Source of the DNA: JAFGVL01 sp963663245 | Lineage (GTDB): Bacteria > Bacteroidota > Bacteroidia > Bacteroidales > Paludibacteraceae | Direction: 5' to 3' | DNA length: 64,000 nucleotides | Assembly (NCBI GenBank): GCA_963663245.1 | Contig: OY760143.1 | Coordinates: 1,550,001-1,614,000, forward strand | Shown: in pieces, positions 1-7,908 of the stretch | How positions within the stretch are numbered: position 1 is the first letter of the stretch | Layout: each line of letters starts with the position of its first letter | The notes under the pieces: model-generated | Told to the model about the DNA's origin: nothing | Seen by the model: the letters and a program-made list of their open reading frames with translations, nothing else | The model's database searches: none | Program-made: the position numbers and the translations under genes

Positions 1-495
1 TTTGCATGCTCAAGCAAAACAGATCAATTAACAGCAGGATATACTAATGATTTAAGTGTATATAATACAAATGCTGCTTCAGGAAGTAAGTTTGCTGTAT
101 TTTATTATTCCTCATACGATCCAGTAGCTTATTTTAGTTTTCCTAATAATGATGAGCATTTAGTAAAAGAACTTAAGATTAACAATAACACCTATGCCTA
201 TTTAAGTTTTAGAGATGGAGATGGTTATGCCAAAAAATTTGAAGCAGGAGATTGGTGTAAAGTAAGTATTAAAGGTTTTAATGCAACTAATATTATTCAG
301 GGTAGTGTAGATTTCTATTTAGCTGATTTTAGAGAGGGTAAAAGTTATATTTGTCAAGATTGGACAAACGTAAATCTAACAGACCTAGGATTAGTTAACA
401 AACTTAGCTTTAATATTAGCTCGTCAGACAATAATGACTATGGAATGAAGACACCTGCTTATCTGTGTATTGATGATATTACATATATTCAATAG
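1..495 (+). CDS. DUF4465 domain protein, 3' part only
   Basis: The open frame enters from the left edge and stops at 493-495, giving the last 164 residues of a protein whose start lies outside the window. It opens on a stretch like FACSSKTDQ and GYTNDLSVY and ends with a CIDDITY motif, which are typical of the DUF4465 family of secreted or lipoprotein-anchored Bacteroidota proteins. No catalytic residues are known for the family and I assign no function. No T9SS sorting domain follows, so the DUF4465 fold itself is the C-terminus. A strong terminator hairpin follows within 50 bases. Confidence 0.7.
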   Translation, partial: FACSSKTDQLTAGYTNDLSVYNTNAASGSKFAVFYYSSYDPVAYFSFPNNDEHLVKELKINNNTYAYLSFRDGDGYAKKFEAGDWCKVSIKGFNATNIIQGSVDFYLADFREGKSYICQDWTNVNLTDLGLVNKLSFNISSSDNNDYGMKTPAYLCIDDITYIQ

Positions 496-540
496 TTATT
501 TACAATAAACTTTTATCTGCCACAATAAAAGTATGTAGAA

Positions 541-576
541 TAGGGTAATGTTGAAAACGACATTACCCTATATTTT
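541..576 (+). terminator. Rho-independent terminator
   Basis: A 13-base-pair stem (541-553 with 558-570, including one T-G wobble) closes on an AAAA loop and is followed by a T-rich run. It ends the DUF4465 transcript and isolates the PAP2 gene. Confidence 0.8.
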
Positions 577-620
577 TATATTTAGTAATTTTATTATAAT
601 TTTGTGTAAAATACCTCATT

Positions 621-1310
621 ATGATAGAACAATTACTCAACTGGGACAGTTCTCTGTTCTTATATTTAAACTCTTTCCATACTGATTTTCTTGATAACTT
701 CTTTTGGATTGTCACGCAAACAAAAACGTGGATTCCTCTTTATATAACTTTCATCTTCTTTATCATTAAAACCAAAAAGCAAGAGGCTGCTTGGATTTTA
801 CTAGGCTTAATTCTCACTGTTGTTATTGCAGACCAAGTTGCATCATCCATTTTAAAAGAGCTAGTAGGGCGCTTTAGACCTTCTAGAGACCCTGCATTAT
901 CTGGACTCGTTCATATAGTTAATAACTATACAGGAGGTAAATTTGGCTTTGTTTCCTCTCATGCTGCTAATTCTTTTGCTTTTGCTTTATTCTCTAGCTT
1001 AATAATTAAAAATAGGATGTATGCCTTCGTTATATTTTTGTGGGCTTTCATCAATGCTTATTCACGTATATATCTAGGTGTACATTACCCTTTAGATATT
1101 ATTGGAGGTATAATGGTTGGTTTTATAGCCGTTTGGATAGTATACGCCTTGTTAAAACGTTACCAACCAGTTATTTTTAAATCGAACAAGTATAAGCCCA
1201 AGCTTTCACAACGCATTTGGAATTCCGAAAAGCTAATTTTATTTATTGTTGCTCTATCTTTCTTGACCATTTTTGTATTCATACTCCTTCAAAAATATGT
1301 TCTACAATAG
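621..1310 (+). CDS. PAP2-family membrane phosphatase
   Basis: This 229-residue protein carries the three PAP2 (type 2 phosphatidic acid phosphatase) motifs in order: K-x6-RP in KELVGRFRP (about residues 78-86), the SSH variant of the PSGH motif (about 114-116), and SRIYLGVHYPLD (about 148-159), whose His is the expected nucleophile. It has about six hydrophobic segments and therefore sits in the inner membrane. Relatives dephosphorylate undecaprenyl diphosphate, lipid A or phosphatidylglycerophosphate; the sequence does not settle which substrate. It stands alone between two terminators, starting at the first ATG. Confidence 0.85.
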   Translation: MIEQLLNWDSSLFLYLNSFHTDFLDNFFWIVTQTKTWIPLYITFIFFIIKTKKQEAAWILLGLILTVVIADQVASSILKELVGRFRPSRDPALSGLVHIVNNYTGGKFGFVSSHAANSFAFALFSSLIIKNRMYAFVIFLWAFINAYSRIYLGVHYPLDIIGGIMVGFIAVWIVYALLKRYQPVIFKSNKYKPKLSQRIWNSEKLILFIVALSFLTIFVFILLQKYVLQ

Positions 1311-1473
1311 GGTGTTTTTTCTCAAGTGTTTATAAAACAATTGATTGTTAAAATTCACTCTTAGAGTTGACTCTTAATAAATGTAAAATGTTTTGGAAAA
1401 AAGAGAGGAATACACTAAATTTATCGAACCAACCTCAAACAGATTAAGTAAATAACCTATTAAACTCAACACT

Positions 1474-1719
1474 ATGACAAAAACAATCACTTTTAATGAG
1501 TTACGAAGAATTAAAGATAGTTTGCCTGATGGTAGTATGTCAAAAATAGCGCAAGAACTAGATTTATCTATAGAAACAGTTCGAAACTATTTTGGAGGCT
1601 ATAATTACAAAGATGGAGATAGTATGGGTGTTCATATTGAGCCAGGACCAGATGGAGGCTTAGTTCTTCTTGATGACACTTCGATTTTAGACTTAGCTGT
1701 AGCATATTGTCAATCTTAG
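1474..1719 (+). CDS. Small conserved HTH DNA-binding protein
   Basis: The 81-residue product starts MTKTITFNELRRIKDSLPDG. The segment SKIAQELDLSIETVRNYFGG (about residues 23-42) reads as a helix-turn-helix with a recognition helix. The tail has the conserved HIEPGPDGG element followed by a short acidic helix (TSILDLA). I recognise this as a small protein widely conserved in Bacteroidales and annotated only as DNA-binding. It is monocistronic with its own terminator and a leader of about 160 bases. Its targets are unknown. Confidence 0.75.
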   Translation: MTKTITFNELRRIKDSLPDGSMSKIAQELDLSIETVRNYFGGYNYKDGDSMGVHIEPGPDGGLVLLDDTSILDLAVAYCQS

Positions 1720-1732
1720 TAAGATAAATTAC

Positions 1733-1766
1733 AAAGAGCAATAATTAAAAGTTATTGCTCTTTTTT
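1733..1766 (+). terminator. Rho-independent terminator of the HTH gene
   Basis: Perfect 12-base-pair stem (1733-1744 with 1752-1763), 7-base loop and a T run, directly after the stop codon at 1719. Confidence 0.85.
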
Positions 1767-1778
1767 GTTTCTTAAAAT

Positions 1779-1827
1779 ACAAAGTGCGCAAAGATTACTT
1801 CGATAGTAAATCATTTGCGCACTTTGT
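1779..1827. terminator. Long bidirectional hairpin between convergent genes
   Basis: Perfect 14-base-pair arms (1779-1792 with 1814-1827) contain the GC-rich core GTGCGC, and the inner part pairs further with a single bulge around a TCGAT loop. On the minus strand it is followed by a T-rich tract and would terminate rfbB; on the plus strand it backs up the preceding terminator. Confidence 0.7.
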
Positions 1828-1862
1828 GTTTTATATATCTATATTCATTATAATAATCAGAT

Positions 1863-2918
1863 TTATCTTTCTGCATATTGCTTTTCGTAATACTTCAAAT
1901 AATCTCCAGAAGTAATATTATTCATCCATTGTTCGTTTTCCAAATACCAATCAATGGTCTTTTCAATACCTTCTTCAAATTGTAATGATGGCTCCCAACC
2001 AAGTTCTTCTTTTAACTTAGTAGAATCAATAGCATATCGCATATCATGTCCAGCACGATCTGTTACATAAGTAATAAGCTTAGCAGAATCTCCTGCAGGC
2101 CTAGCAAGCTTAGTGTCCATTATCTCACACATCTTATGAATAAGGTCAATATTCGTCCATTCATTAATACCACCAATATTATAAGTTTCGCCTAATTTGG
2201 CCTCGTGATAGATAACATCAATAGCACGCGCATGATCATTTACCCATAACCAGTCACGTATATTCTCACCTTTTCCATAAACAGGAATTGGCTTGTTATT
2301 TTTTATATTATTAATAACAAGAGGTATCAATTTCTCTGGAAACTGATTAGCGCCATAGTTATTAGAACAGTTAGATATGACTACAGGCATCTTATAAGTA
2401 TGAAAATAAGCTCTTACTAACATATCTGAACTCGCTTTAGAAGAGGAGTAAGGGCTACGAGGATCGTAAGGCGTAGTTTCAACGAACATCCCTTCTTTTC
2501 CTAAAGAACCATACACTTCATCGGTAGAGATATGATAAAAACGTTTTCCTTCATAATTGCCATTCCATTGGTTTTTAGCAGCATTCAGTAAGTTTACGGT
2601 ACCCATAATATTTGTTTTTATAAACGCTAGTGGGTCTGTTATTGAACGATCGACATGAGATTCTGCCGCCAAGTGAATAATACCATCAAAGCTGTGTTGT
2701 TCAAATAAATCATTGATTCCTTTTTCATCAGTGATATCTAATTTTACAAAACTATAGTTCGGCTTATCCTCAATGTCAGTTAGGTTATCTAAATTACCTG
2801 CATAGGTTAATACATCTAGATTTACGATATCATAGTTAGGATACTTATTTACTAATAAACGAACAACATGAGAGCCAATAAATCCTGCTCCTCCTGTAAC
2901 TAATAACTTTTTCTTCAT
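1863..2918 (-). CDS. rfbB: dTDP-glucose 4,6-dehydratase
   Basis: The enzyme makes dTDP-4-keto-6-deoxyglucose, the branch point for rhamnose and other deoxysugars of surface polysaccharide. The chosen start gives 351 residues beginning MKKKLLVTGGAGFIGSH, the Rossmann glycine motif at the N-terminus. A longer frame to 2993 exists, but its extra 25 residues are not family-like and contain the probable promoter. The catalytic STDEVYGSLG segment and the YSSSKASSD (YxxxK) motif are both present. It is not beside other rfb genes here, so the rest of the dTDP-sugar pathway must be elsewhere. Confidence 0.95.
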   Translation of the reverse strand: MKKKLLVTGGAGFIGSHVVRLLVNKYPNYDIVNLDVLTYAGNLDNLTDIEDKPNYSFVKLDITDEKGINDLFEQHSFDGIIHLAAESHVDRSITDPLAFIKTNIMGTVNLLNAAKNQWNGNYEGKRFYHISTDEVYGSLGKEGMFVETTPYDPRSPYSSSKASSDMLVRAYFHTYKMPVVISNCSNNYGANQFPEKLIPLVINNIKNNKPIPVYGKGENIRDWLWVNDHARAIDVIYHEAKLGETYNIGGINEWTNIDLIHKMCEIMDTKLARPAGDSAKLITYVTDRAGHDMRYAIDSTKLKEELGWEPSLQFEEGIEKTIDWYLENEQWMNNITSGDYLKYYEKQYAER

Positions 2919-2944
2919 GGTTTTATTTTTCTGTTCTAAGACTG

Positions 2945-2952
2945 CAAAAATA
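2945..2952 (-). promoter_or_regulatory. -7 box of rfbB
   Basis: TATTTTTG on the minus strand matches the Bacteroidota -7 consensus TAnnTTTG, 26 bases upstream of the chosen ATG. No clear TTTG lies 19 bases further up. Confidence 0.5.
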
Positions 2953-3013
2953 CAATTATTGTTTGATTTTGGAATTATCCTGTAAGGATTCATCTAATAA
3001 TTGTTTAAAACTA

Positions 3014-3044
3014 TTTCTGATTAATAAATAAAACCCTATCTTTG
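3014..3044 (+). promoter_or_regulatory. rpsP promoter
   Basis: TATCTTTG at 3037-3044 fits the -7 consensus exactly, and TTTC at 3014-3017, 19 bases upstream, is one base off the -33 TTTG. The leader that follows contains a small GCTTTT/AAAAGC hairpin at 3050-3066. Confidence 0.65.
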
Positions 3045-3098
3045 CAGCCGCTTTTCGAGTAAAAGCACAAGTATTAATCATTTAAAATACAATTAAAA

Positions 3099-3821
3099 AT
3101 GGCAACTAAAATTAGATTGCAAAGACACGGAAGAAAAAACTATGCATACTATCATGTAGTGATAGCGGATAGCCGTGCTCCACGAGATGGGAAATTTATT
3201 GAGAGAATTGGAAACTATAATCCAAACACGAATCCTGCAACAGTAGAAATTAATTTCGAAAAAGCATTAAAATGGGTTCAAACAGGTGCTCAACCTACAG
3301 ACACAGTTAGAAACCTTTTATCAGAAGAAGGTGTTTACATGATGAAACACTTACTAGGTGGTGTAAAAAAAGGTGCTTTTGATGAAGCTGAAGCGCAAAA
3401 ACGTTTCGAAGCATGGAAAGCTGATAAAACTACTACTGTTGAATCTGTTAAAACTAAATTAACTGCTGATGCAGATGCTAATTTGAAAAAACGTTTAGAG
3501 CAAGAAACTGCTCAAAACAAAGAGAAAGCTGCTGCAATTGCTGCTAAGAAAGCAAAAGCAATAGAAGATGAAGTTGCGGCTGCAGCTCCTGAAGCTGAAG
3601 AAGCACCAGTTGCCGAAGAGGCTCCTGCTGTAGAAGAAGCAAAAGAGGAAGCTCCAGTAGTTACTGAAGAAGTAAAAGAAGAAAAAGTTGAAGAGACTCC
3701 TGCTGCTGAAGAAACAAAAGTAGAAGAAGTAAAAGAAGAGACTCCTGCTGCTGAAGAAACAAAAGTAGAAGAAGTAAAAGAAGAGGCTCCTGCTGCTGAA
3801 GAAGAAAAAGCTGCAGAATAA
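3099..3821 (+). CDS. rpsP: 30S ribosomal protein S16 with acidic tail
   Basis: Residues 1 to about 80 are a normal bS16 core (MATKIRLQRHGRKNYAYYH, then RDGKFIERIGNYNP), which binds 16S rRNA during 30S assembly. The protein is 240 residues, about three times the usual S16 length. Residues 80-150 are a Lys/Ala-rich helical linker, and from about 160 on the chain is almost only E, A, K, V, P and T, including two exact copies of a 15-residue unit. Long S16 tails occur in Bacteroidota; the role of this acidic repeat is unknown. The gene is monocistronic, with its own promoter and terminator. Confidence 0.95.
   Translation: MATKIRLQRHGRKNYAYYHVVIADSRAPRDGKFIERIGNYNPNTNPATVEINFEKALKWVQTGAQPTDTVRNLLSEEGVYMMKHLLGGVKKGAFDEAEAQKRFEAWKADKTTTVESVKTKLTADADANLKKRLEQETAQNKEKAAAIAAKKAKAIEDEVAAAAPEAEEAPVAEEAPAVEEAKEEAPVVTEEVKEEKVEETPAAEETKVEEVKEETPAAEETKVEEVKEEAPAAEEEKAAE
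3690..3779 (+). repeat. Tandem 45-base repeat in the rpsP tail
   Basis: Two back-to-back identical 45-base units (3690-3734 and 3735-3779) are followed by a partial third from 3780. They encode the EETPAAEETKVEEVK repeat. Identity at DNA level suggests recent duplication by slippage, so copy number may vary between strains. Confidence 0.85.
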
Positions 3822-3848
3822 CAACAATTCTATATTCTTATAATAAGG

Positions 3849-3878
3849 AAGCTCGAATATTTATATTCGGGCTTTTTT
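3849..3878 (+). terminator. Terminator of rpsP
   Basis: A 12-base-pair stem (3849-3860 with 3863-3874, one wobble) and a T run. The T run reaches the stop codon of the convergent lptG gene. Confidence 0.8.
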
Positions 3879-4956
3879 ATTTAGGTGCTTTCGTATAAAG
3901 ATAAAAGGCTATTAAAGAAAAGATAATATTAGGTAACCATGCCGCTAAAATAGGAGACATGCTTCCATTTACCGAAAACGAGGTGCTAAAAGTAGAAAAA
4001 GAAATGTAGGTAAAGCTAAGGAAGAGGCCTATCCCAAGATGCAATCCTGTTCCGCCTCGCACTTTACGTGAAGCTAAAGAAACTCCTATTAATGTTAATA
4101 TAAAAGCAGCAAAAGGCATAGAGAAACGTTTATGATATTCATCTTCGAATGCTTGAATATTTCCAACTCCTCGTTCTCTTTGCCTTTGTAAGTAATTCCA
4201 CAATTCATTATTTTTCATTTGAGGACTATCCATCGCTGTTATATAGAACTCATATGGCTGTATAGCAATCGTTGTGTCAATAGAAATACCCCTTCTCAAT
4301 GTTTCTTTCATGCCCTTAAACTCACGAATAAGGTAATTATCCATTCTCCAGTGATTCAAGGTATCCCAGTGTATTTTTTCTGCCGTAATTCTTGACATCA
4401 ATTTTTTATCTTCAAATTTATCCATAGAGACATTATATCCATTGTTAGATACATTATCAAAACGTTCAATATACAGAATTACTCCCTTTTCTATTTCCAA
4501 TTGAACATTGCTAACATTTTCATGTCTAAATTTCTTAATATATTGATTTTCAAAATCTAAGCGAGTTTTGTTAGACGATGGAATTACAAAACCAGATAGA
4601 AAAAAAGTAGCAATGGCAATAATAGCAGCAGAGATAAAATAAGGACGGAGCAAGCGATTATAACTAACGCCACTTGATTGAATAGCAACAATTTCTGTAT
4701 TGTTTGCCATTTTTGACGTAAAGAAAATAACAGCAATAAAAGTAAACAGTGGACTGAGCATATTCCCAAAATAGGGAATAAGGTTCAAGTAATAATCAAA
4801 CACAACAGCCTTTAAGGGTGCATGATTATCAAAGAATTTATCCATCTTCTCTGTTAGGTCAATCATCACTGTTATACTTAATATAAGCAGGATAGACAAA
4901 AAGAAAGTGCCTAAGAATTTCTTAATAATATAGGTGTCCAGTTTTTTAAGTATCAT
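3877..4956 (-). CDS. lptG: LptF/LptG-family permease (lipopolysaccharide export)
   Basis: This 359-residue YjgP/YjgQ-family protein belongs to the LptB2FG ABC transporter that extracts LPS from the inner membrane. It has the family layout: an N-terminal amphipathic and membrane segment (KKLDTYIIKKFLGTFF), two more membrane segments near residues 55-80 and 100-125, a soluble periplasmic beta-jellyroll of about 150 residues, and three C-terminal membrane segments. I cannot firmly separate LptF from LptG; the symbol is by family habit. Its ATG overlaps the tgt stop codon by one base, so the two are translationally coupled. Confidence 0.85.
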   Translation of the reverse strand: MILKKLDTYIIKKFLGTFFLSILLILSITVMIDLTEKMDKFFDNHAPLKAVVFDYYLNLIPYFGNMLSPLFTFIAVIFFTSKMANNTEIVAIQSSGVSYNRLLRPYFISAAIIAIATFFLSGFVIPSSNKTRLDFENQYIKKFRHENVSNVQLEIEKGVILYIERFDNVSNNGYNVSMDKFEDKKLMSRITAEKIHWDTLNHWRMDNYLIREFKGMKETLRRGISIDTTIAIQPYEFYITAMDSPQMKNNELWNYLQRQRERGVGNIQAFEDEYHKRFSMPFAAFILTLIGVSLASRKVRGGTGLHLGIGLFLSFTYISFSTFSTSFSVNGSMSPILAAWLPNIIFSLIAFYLYTKAPK

Positions 4957-6086
4957 TATAGTCGTTGTCCTAATTGTTGAATAATACTAGCTTTCCAACT
5001 AGAGAAATCTCCTTCAATAATATGTTTGCGAGCTTCTTTCATTAAATCAATATAAAAAGCTAAGTTGTGTATAGATGAAATTTGCAAGCCCAATAATTCA
5101 TTACTCTTTATTAAATGTTTCAGATATGCTTTTGAGTAGGTGCTATCAACATATGATGTGCCATTCTCGTCTAAAGGAGAAAAATCATTTTTCCATTTCT
5201 CATTGCGCATATTCATGGTACCATTCCAAGTAAATAGCATACCATTTCTGCCATTGCGTGTAGGCATAACACAATCAAACATGTCTACACCACGCTCTAT
5301 TGCCTCTAATAAGTTTTGAGGAGTACCAACACCCATTAAATAGCGTGGTTTATCTTTGGGGAGTACTTCATTAACTACCTCTATCATTTCATACATCTTT
5401 TCAGCAGGCTCACCAACGGCTAATCCTCCAATAGCATTGCCTTCACATTCTTTAGAGGCTATATACTCTGCTGATTTTCTACGCAATTCAGGAAAGGTAC
5501 ATCCTTGTACAATAGGGAAAAGTGATTGAGAATAACCATATTTAGCTTCAGTGCTATTAAACTGCTGTACACATCTATCTAACCAACGGTGTGTAAGCTC
5601 CATCGATTTCTTAGCATATTTAAAATCAGAATCACCAGGAGGACATTCATCAAATGCCATGATTATATCTGCTCCAATTACACGTTGAATATCCATTACA
5701 TTTTCAGGAGTAAATAAATGTTTTGAACCATCTATATGTGAACGAAAATGAGCTCCTTCTTCAGATAACTTGCGTTGATCTGCCAATGAGAATACTTGAA
5801 AACCACCACTATCAGTAAGTATAGGCTTGTCCCAGCCATTGAACTTATGTAATCCACCAGCTTGTTCTATAATATCAATTCCAGGACGAAGAAATAGGTG
5901 ATAAGTATTTCCTAAAATAATTTGCGCTTGAATATCTTCCTTTAATTCTCTTTGATGCACACCCTTTACTGTAGCAGCTGTACCAACTGGCATAAAGATA
6001 GGCGTAAGTATTTCTCCATGGTCAGTAGTTAGCTTACCTGCACGTGCATTGCATTTAGGATCGGTATGTTGTAAATCGAATTTCAT
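4956..6086 (-). CDS. tgt: tRNA-guanine transglycosylase (queuosine)
   Basis: The enzyme swaps guanine-34 for preQ1 in tRNAs with GUN anticodons. The 376-residue chain has the TDSGGFQVFSL active-site motif (about 91-101, Asp92 the expected base-recognition residue) and DMFDCVMPTRNGRNG with the catalytic Asp. Near the C-terminus, where bacterial Tgt normally has a C-x-C-x2-C zinc site before YS-AYL, this protein reads DENGTSYVDSTYSKAYL, so the three cysteines are missing while the later His (SSIHNL) remains. It lies between mtaB (4-base overlap) and lptG (1-base overlap). Confidence 0.95.
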   Translation of the reverse strand: MKFDLQHTDPKCNARAGKLTTDHGEILTPIFMPVGTAATVKGVHQRELKEDIQAQIILGNTYHLFLRPGIDIIEQAGGLHKFNGWDKPILTDSGGFQVFSLADQRKLSEEGAHFRSHIDGSKHLFTPENVMDIQRVIGADIIMAFDECPPGDSDFKYAKKSMELTHRWLDRCVQQFNSTEAKYGYSQSLFPIVQGCTFPELRRKSAEYIASKECEGNAIGGLAVGEPAEKMYEMIEVVNEVLPKDKPRYLMGVGTPQNLLEAIERGVDMFDCVMPTRNGRNGMLFTWNGTMNMRNEKWKNDFSPLDENGTSYVDSTYSKAYLKHLIKSNELLGLQISSIHNLAFYIDLMKEARKHIIEGDFSSWKASIIQQLGQRL

Positions 6087-7393
6087 TTGACTGTAAGGGA
6101 TAACATTTCTTCTGTTGAAAAACCACCCAAAGTTACTGTTTGTACAGTATTTATCAAATTTTTATTAAAAGGAGCTGAAACACGCACATAATTAGCTGTA
6201 AAGCCATGCATATAATCACCCTTTGTGGACTCCCACAATACTTGTGCTTGACTTCCTATTTGCGATTGATAAAAATTATGCGTCATTTTATCTGAAAGTA
6301 AATGTAATGCTTCACTTCGTTTCTTTTTATCCTGTGGAGCAACATTATGTTCAATCTCTAATGCTTTGGTGCCAGCTCTTTCTGAATAGGTGAAGACATG
6401 CAGTTGAGAAACAGTAAGACTTTCTATAAACTGACGAGCAGATTCAAAATATTCATTTGTTTCGCCTCTAGTACCAACAATTACATCTACGCCAATAAAA
6501 GCATGGGGCATTTGTTTTAATATAGTCTTTACTTTATCAGCAAATAACTCTCTGTTGTATTTACGCTTCATTAAAGCTAATACTTCATTACTCCCTGACT
6601 GTAAAGGAATATGAAAGTGAGGAGTAAAGCGTTGTGATTGTGCAACAAACTCAATTATTTCATCTGTCAAAAGATTAGGCTCTATGCTAGATATACGGTA
6701 ACGTACATCTGCTTCTATCTTATCTAAGGCTTGTATTAATTCAAAAAATGTTTCGCCTGTATTTTTTCCAAAATCACCTGCGTTAATACCAGTTAGCACA
6801 ATTTCTTTAGCTCCTTCATTAATAGCTAGTTTAGCTTGTTGAAGGGTTTCTGCTATAGTGCCACTACGACTTTTTCCTCTAGCATAAGGAATTGTGCAGT
6901 AGGTACAGTAATAATCACAACCGTCTTGAATCTTTAAAAAGGAACGTGTTCTGTCATCACGCGAACAGGAGGGACGGAAATCAATTATGTTATTGGTAGT
7001 AATATGATAAATTTCCGCTTGTTTTTTCTTGTGTAAATCACCTAGGTGCTTAACGATATCAAACTTCTCATTAGATCCTAATACTATATCTACGCCTTCA
7101 ATAGTAGCTATTTCTTCTGGTTTAAGTTGTGCGTAACAACCTGTAACTACTACAAAAGCATGGGGATGGAGTTTACTAAAACGCTTGATAGCTTGACGGC
7201 ATTTTTTATCAGCTAAATCGGTTACCGAACAAGTATTGATAACACAGACATCTGCTTCTTCACCTTTCTTTACCTTACGAAAGCCTTCTTCAGCTAATAA
7301 ACGTCCGATGGTAGAAGTTTCAGCAAAGTTTAACTTGCATCCTAAGGTGTGGAATGCTGCTTTTTTATCTTGGAAGATGGACTGATCAATCAT
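6083..7393 (-). CDS. mtaB: tRNA t6A37 methylthiotransferase MtaB
   Basis: A radical-SAM methylthiotransferase that converts t6A37 to ms2t6A37 in tRNA. The 436 residues show the UPF0004 cluster cysteines (TLGCKLNFAE, INTCSVTD, VTGCYAQ), then the radical-SAM motif CDYYCTYCTIPYARG (C-x3-C-x2-C) and a C-terminal TRAM-like region. The TLGCKLNFAE variant distinguishes MtaB from MiaB. A good -7 box ends only 7 bases before the ATG, so the transcript may be leaderless. It starts the mtaB-tgt-lptG operon, which combines two tRNA modification enzymes with an LPS exporter. Confidence 0.93.
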   Translation of the reverse strand: MIDQSIFQDKKAAFHTLGCKLNFAETSTIGRLLAEEGFRKVKKGEEADVCVINTCSVTDLADKKCRQAIKRFSKLHPHAFVVVTGCYAQLKPEEIATIEGVDIVLGSNEKFDIVKHLGDLHKKKQAEIYHITTNNIIDFRPSCSRDDRTRSFLKIQDGCDYYCTYCTIPYARGKSRSGTIAETLQQAKLAINEGAKEIVLTGINAGDFGKNTGETFFELIQALDKIEADVRYRISSIEPNLLTDEIIEFVAQSQRFTPHFHIPLQSGSNEVLALMKRKYNRELFADKVKTILKQMPHAFIGVDVIVGTRGETNEYFESARQFIESLTVSQLHVFTYSERAGTKALEIEHNVAPQDKKKRSEALHLLSDKMTHNFYQSQIGSQAQVLWESTKGDYMHGFTANYVRVSAPFNKNLINTVQTVTLGGFSTEEMLSLTVK

Positions 7394-7400
7394 GCGAGTA

Positions 7401-7408
7401 CAAAGGTA
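7401..7408 (-). promoter_or_regulatory. -7 box of the mtaB-tgt-lptG operon
   Basis: TACCTTTG on the minus strand fits TAnnTTTG. Only 7 bases separate it from the mtaB ATG at 7391-7393, which would place the transcription start at or within a few bases of the start codon. Confidence 0.55.
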
Positions 7409-7455
7409 ATGAAAGTGACTCTAAATCTTAATCAGAAAGAGAAAATAATAGAGAT

Positions 7456-7487
7456 AAAAAAGCCCAGTATAATTACTGGGCTTTTTT
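7456..7487. terminator. Symmetric terminator hairpin
   Basis: GCCCAGTA (7462-7469) pairs with TACTGGGC (7474-7481) around TAAT, flanked by A and T runs, so it can act in both directions. Its job is to end the small lipoprotein gene (minus) before the mtaB promoter. Confidence 0.85.
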
Positions 7488-7497
7488 AAATTGCTTT

Positions 7498-7833
7498 TTA
7501 CTGTCTAGTCATGGTTTCTTCATAACCTCGATCATTTAACTTACAGGTGTCGTCATCAATCGAAACAATCGTAATTTCTTTATACTCTTCAGGAGAGAAT
7601 ACAATAGTTACCAGCCTGTCATCAACAGAATAAGTCCCTTGATAAGTACTACTGCTTCCCGCAGGTATAGCAGTATATGAACCATTTTCTCCGAAAATTA
7701 TAGTAGCACCATCTTCAGTTAACCATGTGCCAACAAGTAAATCTTCATACTCAGGTTCCAATTCTCCAAAACATGAAGTTAACACTGGTGATAACAATGA
7801 AACAAATAATAAAGGTAATAATAGCTTTCTCAT
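7498..7833 (-). CDS. Small lipocalin-like lipoprotein
   Basis: The 111-residue protein has a lipoprotein signal (MRKLLLPLLFVSLLSPVLTSC, Cys at residue 21) followed by an acidic spacer. The mature part reads LLVGTWLTEDG, then a GSYTAI strand and YQGTYSVDD, the pattern of small lipocalin-like or META-type beta barrels found as Bacteroidota lipoproteins. It is probably anchored in the outer membrane. The ligand is unknown. It is monocistronic. Confidence 0.65.
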   Translation of the reverse strand: MRKLLLPLLFVSLLSPVLTSCFGELEPEYEDLLVGTWLTEDGATIIFGENGSYTAIPAGSSSTYQGTYSVDDRLVTIVFSPEEYKEITIVSIDDDTCKLNDRGYEETMTRQ

Positions 7834-7908
7834 AATTTTTTTAGTTTGGTTATAATAATTAGATAAAACAAAAATATAAAGTTTATTTAGAAAATCAAAA
7901 CACTAGAC

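Noticed and set aside
3495..3827. Minus-strand frame of 110 residues over the rpsP tail, rich in F, S and C
   Set aside because: It is the reverse-strand shadow of GAA-rich repeats that encode the acidic S16 tail; the composition is an artefact.
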